From JAKFDI01 sp044508835 (GTDB taxonomy: Bacteria > Pseudomonadota > Gammaproteobacteria > Burkholderiales > Burkholderiaceae_C), in the NCBI GenBank assembly GCA_044508835.1, contig JBIQHD010000013.1, positions 1 to 64,000 of the forward strand: a stretch of DNA of 64,000 nt. Direction: 5' to 3'. The notes under the pieces are model-generated. The model was not told where the DNA came from. It did not search any database and saw only the letters and a program-made list of their open reading frames with translations. Position numbers and translations under genes: made by a program. Positions within the stretch are counted from its first letter, which is position 1, and every line of letters begins with the position of its first letter. Positions 59,578 through 64,000 of this stretch are shown here, in pieces.

Positions 59578-60411
59578 TCAGAACTCGATGTTGTCGATCA
59601 GGCGCGTGGCGCCGAGCTTCGCGGCGCCCAGGGCGACCAGCGGCTCGCCGGCGTCGCGCTGCAGCGGCGCGCCCAGGTCGCCGCGGCGGCGGATGGCCAG
59701 GTAGTCGGTCTGCCAGCCGGCGGCGTTCAGCGCGTCCACCGCCTGCGCCTCCAGTGCCGGCAGCGGCAGCGATTCGCCCCGCCAGCGCGCCGCCAGGGCG
59801 CGCAGCGCGCGCGACAGCTCGATGGCCTGCGCACGCTCGGCCCCGCTCAGGTAGCCGTTGCGCGACGACAGCGCCAGGCCGTCGTCGGCGCGGCAGGTCT
59901 CGCCGGCCTCGATGGCGATGGGCAGCGCGAACTGCTCGGCCATGCGGCGGATGACCATGAGCTGCTGGTAGTCCTTCTTGCCGAATACCGCCACCCGCGG
60001 CTGCACGCAGCCGAAGAGCTTCATCACGACGGTGCACACGCCGGTGAAGAAGCCTGGGCGGAAGTGGCCTTCGAGGATGTCGGCCAGCGCCGGGTCGGGC
60101 ACGACCTTGAAGTTCTGCGGCTGCGGGTAGAGCTCGGCCTCGTCGGGCGCGAACACCAGGTCGCAGCCGGCGCCTTCGAGCAGCTGCGCGTCGCGCGCGA
60201 GCGTGCGCGGGTAGCGGTCGAAGTCCTCGTGCGGCGCGAACTGCAGGCGGTTGACGAAGATGCTCGCGACGACGGGCAGCCCGTGGGTCTTCGCCTGCCG
60301 CACGAGGCTCAGGTGCCCCTCGTGCAGGTTGCCCATGGTGGGCACGAAGGCGCACTGGCCGGGGCCGGGCAGGGCGGCGCGCAGGTCGGCGATGGTGTGC
60401 AGGATCTTCAT
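59578..60411 (-). CDS. panC: Pantothenate synthetase
   Basis: A 277-residue enzyme that condenses pantoate with beta-alanine using ATP, the last step of pantothenate synthesis. The nucleotide-binding motif is VPTMGNLHEGHLSLVRQAK (residues 23-41), with FVNRLQFAPHEDFDRYPR, the pantoate region GFFTGVCTVVMKLFG, and the KDYQQL and SSRNGYLS motifs of the class. The ATG is two bases after the panB stop, so the two genes are coupled. It converges on the DctD-like gene with a nine-base gap. panD is not in the window. Confidence 0.96.
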   Translation of the reverse strand: MKILHTIADLRAALPGPGQCAFVPTMGNLHEGHLSLVRQAKTHGLPVVASIFVNRLQFAPHEDFDRYPRTLARDAQLLEGAGCDLVFAPDEAELYPQPQNFKVVPDPALADILEGHFRPGFFTGVCTVVMKLFGCVQPRVAVFGKKDYQQLMVIRRMAEQFALPIAIEAGETCRADDGLALSSRNGYLSGAERAQAIELSRALRALAARWRGESLPLPALEAQAVDALNAAGWQTDYLAIRRRGDLGAPLQRDAGEPLVALGAAKLGATRLIDNIEF

Positions 60412-60413
60412 CG

Positions 60414-61220
60414 TCAGTGGCTGTGCAGGGAATCGTCGGGATAGCGGCGCGCCTTCACGTCCGCCACGTAGCGCCGGGCGGCGTCGTCGATGGACGCGGC
60501 GCCCTGCATGAAGTCGCGCACGAAGCGCGGCGGCCGGCCCGGCGCGAGGCCCAGCATGTCGTGCAGCACCAGCACCTGGCCCGAGCAGCCGCTGCCCGCG
60601 CCGATGCCGATGACGGGGATCGGCAGCGCCTCGGTCACCTCGCGCGCCAGCGCGGCGGGCACGAGCTCCAGCACGAGCATGGCGGCGCCTGCCTCGGCCA
60701 GCTCGCGCGCGTGCCGCTTCAGCGTGGCGGCGGCCTCGTCGCCGCGGCCCTGCACGCGCCAGCCGCCGAGCGCATGCACCGACTGCGGCGTGAGGCCGAG
60801 GTGCGCGCACACCGGCACGCCGCGCTCGGCGATGAAGCGCACGGTGTCGGCGGTCCAGCCGCCGCCCTCGAGCTTGACCATGTGCGCGCCGGCGGCCATC
60901 AGCGCGGCGGCGGCGTCCATCGCCTGCTCGCGCGAGCGCTGGTAGCTGCCGAAGGGCAGGTCGCCGACGACCCAGGCGCTGCGGTTGCCGCGCGCCACGC
61001 AGCGCGTGTGGTAGGCCATGTCGGCCAGCGTGACGGGCAGGGTGCTGGCCTCGCCCTGCAGCACCATGCCCAGCGAATCGCCCACCAGCAGGCAGTCGAC
61101 GCCGGCGGCGTCGAGCACGCGCGCGAAGGTGGCGTCGTAGCAGGTGAGCATGGCGATCGGCTCGCCCTGCGCATGCATGTCGCGCAGCCGGTTCAGGGTG
61201 AGGGGTTTGCGTTCCGTCAT
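60414..61220 (-). CDS. panB: 3-methyl-2-oxobutanoate hydroxymethyltransferase
   Basis: A 268-residue enzyme that adds a hydroxymethyl group from 5,10-methylenetetrahydrofolate to ketoisovalerate. Motifs: MLTCYDATFARVLDAAGVDC, VGDSLGMVLQGEASTLPVTL with the metal ligands, FGSYQ, VKLEGGG and GIGAGSGCSGQVLVLHDMLG. The ATG at 61220 is chosen over an in-frame ATG at 61277 because it matches the family start. It forms an operon with panC downstream and probably scpA upstream. Confidence 0.96.
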   Translation of the reverse strand: MTERKPLTLNRLRDMHAQGEPIAMLTCYDATFARVLDAAGVDCLLVGDSLGMVLQGEASTLPVTLADMAYHTRCVARGNRSAWVVGDLPFGSYQRSREQAMDAAAALMAAGAHMVKLEGGGWTADTVRFIAERGVPVCAHLGLTPQSVHALGGWRVQGRGDEAAATLKRHARELAEAGAAMLVLELVPAALAREVTEALPIPVIGIGAGSGCSGQVLVLHDMLGLAPGRPPRFVRDFMQGAASIDDAARRYVADVKARRYPDDSLHSH

Positions 61221-61278
61221 GGCGTCGGCGGGTTCGTGGGGCCGGGGCGCCGATGCGGCGCCGGCCCGCGGTGGCAAC

Positions 61279-62106
61279 TCAGGCAGGCTGGTAGGCCAGC
61301 CGCACGTAGATCGGCGCGAAGGCCTCGGCCTGGGTGACTTCGAGCAGGTGCTCCCGCGCCAGCTCGAGCAGGGCGATGAAGGTGACGACGAGCACCGGCA
61401 CGCCGCGCGCCGGCTCGAACAGCTCCTCGAACTCGACGAAGCGTCGGCCCTGCAGCCGGCGCAGCACGATGCTCATGTGCTCGCGCACCGAGAGCTGCTC
61501 GCGCGAGATGGTGTGGTGCTGGTTCAGCTTGGCGCGGGCGAGGATGTCGGCCCAGGCGGCGCGCAGCTCGTCGGCGGCCACGTCGGGAAAGCGCGGCGCG
61601 AGCGACTGCTCGATCGTCACCTGCGCGCGCAGGAAGTCGCGTCCCAGCACCGGCAGCGCGTCGAGGCGCGCGGCGGCCAGCTTGATCTGCTCGTACTCGA
61701 TCAGGCGGCGCACCAGCTCGGCGCGCGGGTCCTCGGCTTCCTTGCCGTCCTCGCTCTTGCGGGGCGGCAGCAGCATGCGCGACTTGATCTCGATCAGCAT
61801 CGCCGCCATCAGCAGGTATTCGCTGGCCAGCTCGAGGTTGGTCTTGCGGATCTGCTCGACGTAGGCGAGGTACTGGCGCGTCACGTCGGCCAGCGGGATG
61901 TCGAGGATGTTGAAGTTCTGCTTGCGGATCAGGTAGAGCAGCAGGTCGAGCGGGCCCTCGAAGGCCTCGAGGAACACCTCCAGGGCGTCCGGCGGGATGT
62001 ACAGGTCCTGCGGCAGCGTGAACAGCGGCTCGCCGTACAGCCGCGCCATGGCCACGCGGTCGACCACGTCGGGCAGGGTCTCGGCGGCCGCGGCGGGCGC
62101 GGGCAT
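61279..62106 (-). CDS. scpA: Segregation and condensation protein A
   Basis: A 275-residue kleisin that bridges SMC dimers in chromosome condensation together with ScpB. Signature: LEAFEGPLDLLLYLIRKQNFNILDIPLADVTRQYLAYVE and ASEYLLMAAMLIEIKSRMLLP, then the winged-helix C-terminus VPVLVVTFIALLELAREHLLEVTQAEAFAPI. The ATG at 62106 has no clear ribosome-binding site; a TTG at 62139, preceded by GGGGAC, would add 11 residues beginning MSDDAHAALPD, and is a real alternative. scpB and smc are not in the window. It is embedded in DUF3460-scpA-panB-panC. Confidence 0.93.
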   Translation of the reverse strand: MPAPAAAAETLPDVVDRVAMARLYGEPLFTLPQDLYIPPDALEVFLEAFEGPLDLLLYLIRKQNFNILDIPLADVTRQYLAYVEQIRKTNLELASEYLLMAAMLIEIKSRMLLPPRKSEDGKEAEDPRAELVRRLIEYEQIKLAAARLDALPVLGRDFLRAQVTIEQSLAPRFPDVAADELRAAWADILARAKLNQHHTISREQLSVREHMSIVLRRLQGRRFVEFEELFEPARGVPVLVVTFIALLELAREHLLEVTQAEAFAPIYVRLAYQPA

Positions 62107-62171
62107 GTCGGGCAGCGCCGCGTGTGCGTCGTCGCTCAAGGCAGGGTCCCCGGGCAGGCCGGCGGGCGGGA

Positions 62172-62375
62172 TCAGGGCTTGGGCGTGTAGTACACGTAGG
62201 GGTCCTGCGGCACCCGCGACTCGCGGTAGGCGGCCTGCGCCTCGCGGTCGATGCGGCGGTCCCACAGCAGGGCGCGGCCGGCGCGCTGCTCTTCCTCCAG
62301 CTTGGGGTTCTTGGCCTTCAGCTCGTCGATGAACTGGCTGACGTCGGACTTGTAGGGCTTCCAGAAGAGCGGCAT
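62172..62375 (-). CDS. DUF3460 family protein
   Basis: A 67-residue small soluble protein, starting MPLFWKPYKSDVSQFIDELK and ending DPYVYYTPKP, which is the characteristic pattern of the DUF3460 family found in betaproteobacteria before scpA/panB. It is mostly helical with a basic central part (RAGRALLWDRRIDREAQ). No function is known. It is the first gene of the minus-strand run and diverges from the lipoprotein gene. Confidence 0.92.
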   Translation of the reverse strand: MPLFWKPYKSDVSQFIDELKAKNPKLEEEQRAGRALLWDRRIDREAQAAYRESRVPQDPYVYYTPKP

Positions 62376-62442
62376 GGTGATCGTCCTGCACGGCCGCCAG
62401 GCCGCGCGCTAAAGTGAACCGGTGGATTTTACGGGGGCTGCC

Positions 62443-62940
62443 ATGCGCCGATCCTGGAGGTGGATGCTGATGATTTCTCTGTTCGCCCTGTTCGCCGGCT
62501 GCGACCAGCAGCGCATCGCCGAGCTGGAGGAGGGCGTGTCGACCGAGGCCGACGTGCGCGCGCGCTTCGGCGAGCCGGCCGCCGTCTACCCCGAGGACGA
62601 CGGCTCGCGCACTTTCGAGTACCCGCGCCAGCCCGAAGGGCAGTCGAACTACATGATCACCATCGGGCCCGACGGCAAGATGAGCGCGCTGCGCCAGGTG
62701 CTCAAGCAGGCCGACTTCGAGACCATCCGCCCGGGCCTGGACAAGGCCGAGGTGCGCCGCCGGCTCGGGCGGCCCGCCGCGACGCAGGTGTTCGCGCTGA
62801 AGAACCAGGAAGTCTGGGACTGGCGCTACCTGGAGGACCAGCAGCCGCGCGTGTTCTCCGTCACCTTCGACATGGACGGGCGGGTGCTGTCCACCGCCTC
62901 GGCCGTCGACCCGCGCGAGCAGTACCCGGGCGGCAAGTAG
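62443..62940 (+). CDS. SmpA/OmlA (BamE-like) outer-membrane lipoprotein
   Basis: A 165-residue lipoprotein. The signal peptide ends in the lipobox LFAG-C (cysteine about residue 24), with D then Q following; an Asp at +2 can favour retention at the inner membrane in E. coli, so final location is not certain. The mature part has two BamE-like repeats: LEEGVSTEADVRARFGEPAA and IRPGLDKAEVRRRLGRPAAT, each a helix-turn before a beta-hairpin. BamE assists the BAM complex, but two repeats in one protein point to a related family. The ATG at 62443 is preferred over a GTG at 62422, since it follows GGGGG by five bases. Confidence 0.9.
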   Translation: MRRSWRWMLMISLFALFAGCDQQRIAELEEGVSTEADVRARFGEPAAVYPEDDGSRTFEYPRQPEGQSNYMITIGPDGKMSALRQVLKQADFETIRPGLDKAEVRRRLGRPAATQVFALKNQEVWDWRYLEDQQPRVFSVTFDMDGRVLSTASAVDPREQYPGGK

Positions 62941-62952
62941 GCGGCGCCTGCC

Positions 62953-64000
62953 TCAGGCGGGTGCGGGCGCGCCCGCCTGCGCGGCCGCCAGCGCCAGCGG
63001 CAGGTCGGGCCACAGGTTGTCCTCGCCCAGCACGGCCTCGAAGCCGGCGCGCCGCATGAGGCCCCGCGGCTGGTCGTTCACGTCGCACAGCAGCAGCCGC
63101 ACGCCCTGGCGCTGCAGCGCGCGGTGCAGTTGCTCCAGCGCGTCCAGGCCGCTGGTGTCCATGGACACCAGCCGGTGCATCTCGAGCACCACCGCCCGCG
63201 TGCCCGCCGGCAGGCCGTCGGCCACGGCCTCCAGCTTGGCGACGGCGCCGAAGAACAGCGTGCCGTAGAGCCGGCGCACCTGCACGCCCGCCGGCGCCTC
63301 GGCCGCCGGCTCGACGCGGAACAGCGTGCTCATGCGGTAGATGAAGAACACGCAGGCGAGGATGAGCCCGGCCTGCACCGCCACCGTGAGGTCGAACACC
63401 ACGGTGAGCGCGAAGGTGCCGAGCAGGATGGTGCGGTAGGGCAGGTTGAAGTGCCGCAGCCGGGCGAACTCGCGCCATTCGCCCATGTTCCAGGCGATGT
63501 AGAGCAGGATGCCGGCCAGCGCCGCCAGCGGCACGTGCACCGCCAGCGGCGCGGCGGCGAGCACCACGAGCAGCAGCGTGAACGCATGCACGATGCCGGC
63601 CACGGGGGTGGAGGCGCCGGCGCGCACGTTGGTCATGGTGCGCGCGATGGTGCCGGTGACCGGCAGCCCGCCGACGAGCGGCGAGGCCATGTTGGCCAGG
63701 CCCTGCGCCATCAGCTCCTGGTTGGGGTCGTGCCGCGGGGCCTCGATGGCGCCATCGGCCACGCGGGCGCACAGCAGCGACTCGATGGCGCCCAGCAGCG
63801 CGATGGTGACGGTGGGGATCAGCAGCTGCTTGGCGCTCTGCCAGCTGAAGGGCGGCAGCTCCAGGCTCGGCAGGCTTTGCGGAATGCCGCCGAAACGCGA
63901 GCCGATGGTGTCCACCGGCAGGTGCAGCAGCGCGGTGGCCAGCGTGGCGAGCGCCAGCGCCACCACGGTGCCCGGCACGCGCGTGAGCCACAGGCGCCAG
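62953..64000 (-). CDS. SulP-family anion transporter with STAS domain (5' part outside the window)
   Basis: The C-terminal 348 residues of a SulP/SLC26 carrier; the N-terminal helices lie beyond the right edge. Visible: the membrane signature PLVGGLPVTGTIARTMTNVRAGASTPVAGIVHA, VHVPLAALAGILLYIAWNMGEWREF, a last helix near LGTFALTVVFDLTVAVQAG, and the cytoplasmic STAS domain (RAVVLEMHRLVSMDTSGLDALEQLH). These carriers move sulfate, bicarbonate or other anions; the substrate is not readable here. It converges on the lipoprotein gene, with 12 bases between stops. The frame is open to the window end. Confidence 0.92.
   Translation of the reverse strand, partial: WRLWLTRVPGTVVALALATLATALLHLPVDTIGSRFGGIPQSLPSLELPPFSWQSAKQLLIPTVTIALLGAIESLLCARVADGAIEAPRHDPNQELMAQGLANMASPLVGGLPVTGTIARTMTNVRAGASTPVAGIVHAFTLLLVVLAAAPLAVHVPLAALAGILLYIAWNMGEWREFARLRHFNLPYRTILLGTFALTVVFDLTVAVQAGLILACVFFIYRMSTLFRVEPAAEAPAGVQVRRLYGTLFFGAVAKLEAVADGLPAGTRAVVLEMHRLVSMDTSGLDALEQLHRALQRQGVRLLLCDVNDQPRGLMRRAGFEAVLGEDNLWPDLPLALAAAQAGAPAPA

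Overview
The window is a very GC-rich bacterial chromosome segment. Gene content points to a betaproteobacterium of the order Burkholderiales, plausibly the Rubrivivax/Leptothrix/Methylibium group. The evidence is an orphan Bug-type tricarboxylate-binding protein, paired cyanophycin synthetases with the DUF1854/ABC module, the panBC-scpA-DUF3460 order, a DUF3460 protein, and the extragenic palindromes common in that order. The genus is an inference. About 50 protein genes, one tRNA-Thr(CGT) and several regulatory and repeat elements can be supported. No rRNA, CRISPR array or intact insertion sequence was seen.

Layout. 1-1012: less GC-rich, gene-poor stretch with short tandem repeats like transposon ends, next to the 3' end of tRNA-Thr (1013-1088). 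1.1-8.6 kb (minus): histidine phosphatase, fbp, pepN, prfB with its programmed +1 frameshift, and an exported protein of unknown function. 8.9-12.3 kb: small unknown protein, an MHS-type MFS carrier with an unusually large extracytoplasmic loop, an alpha/beta hydrolase. 12.35-19.25 kb (minus): a compact operon of TonB-dependent receptor, exported membrane-anchored CobN-like chelatase, ExbB-like protein and ExbD-like DUF2149 protein, preceded by a good Fur-box candidate. 19.4-24.7 kb: GNAT, degenerate HD-GYP protein, acyl-CoA synthetase, aldo/keto reductase, YbaK. 24.7-30 kb: argC, LysR, plsY, glutaredoxin-like protein, catalase, HPF-like protein. 29.8-37 kb (minus): YciO-type protein, PHP phosphoesterase, Tat-exported sugar dehydrogenase, chemoreceptor, recJ and its partner.

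37.0-38.0 kb is a non-coding, nested inverted-repeat element whose two inner hairpins differ in sequence but both pair perfectly. 38.1-46 kb is the cyanophycin locus: DUF1854 protein and an ABC exporter with a zinc ribbon on the minus strand, diverging from a CphA-like protein with a lost Mur-ligase P-loop and from a complete CphA. 46.2-50.8 kb: a PEP-CTERM protein behind a sigma-54-type promoter, an EgtB/SenA-like iron enzyme with a changed ligand motif, an orphan XdhC, and a GAF-Fis regulator without an AAA+ domain. XdhC and the regulator converge on a nested palindrome.

50.9-59.6 kb holds a hybrid histidine kinase, two orphan periplasmic binding proteins and a DctB/DctD-like two-component system. 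The system is divergent from the Bug gene, whose upstream region carries a sigma-54 promoter and an upstream 20-bp palindrome, which suggests a local regulatory circuit. 59.6-62.4 kb (minus) is panC, panB, scpA, DUF3460. The window ends with a SmpA/OmlA-type lipoprotein and a SulP transporter cut by the right edge.

The most interesting parts are the iron-box-controlled TonB receptor/CobN-like/ExbBD-like operon, the large palindromic element, the degenerate enzymes (CphA-like, HD-GYP, EgtB-like), and the sigma-54 circuit at 56 kb.
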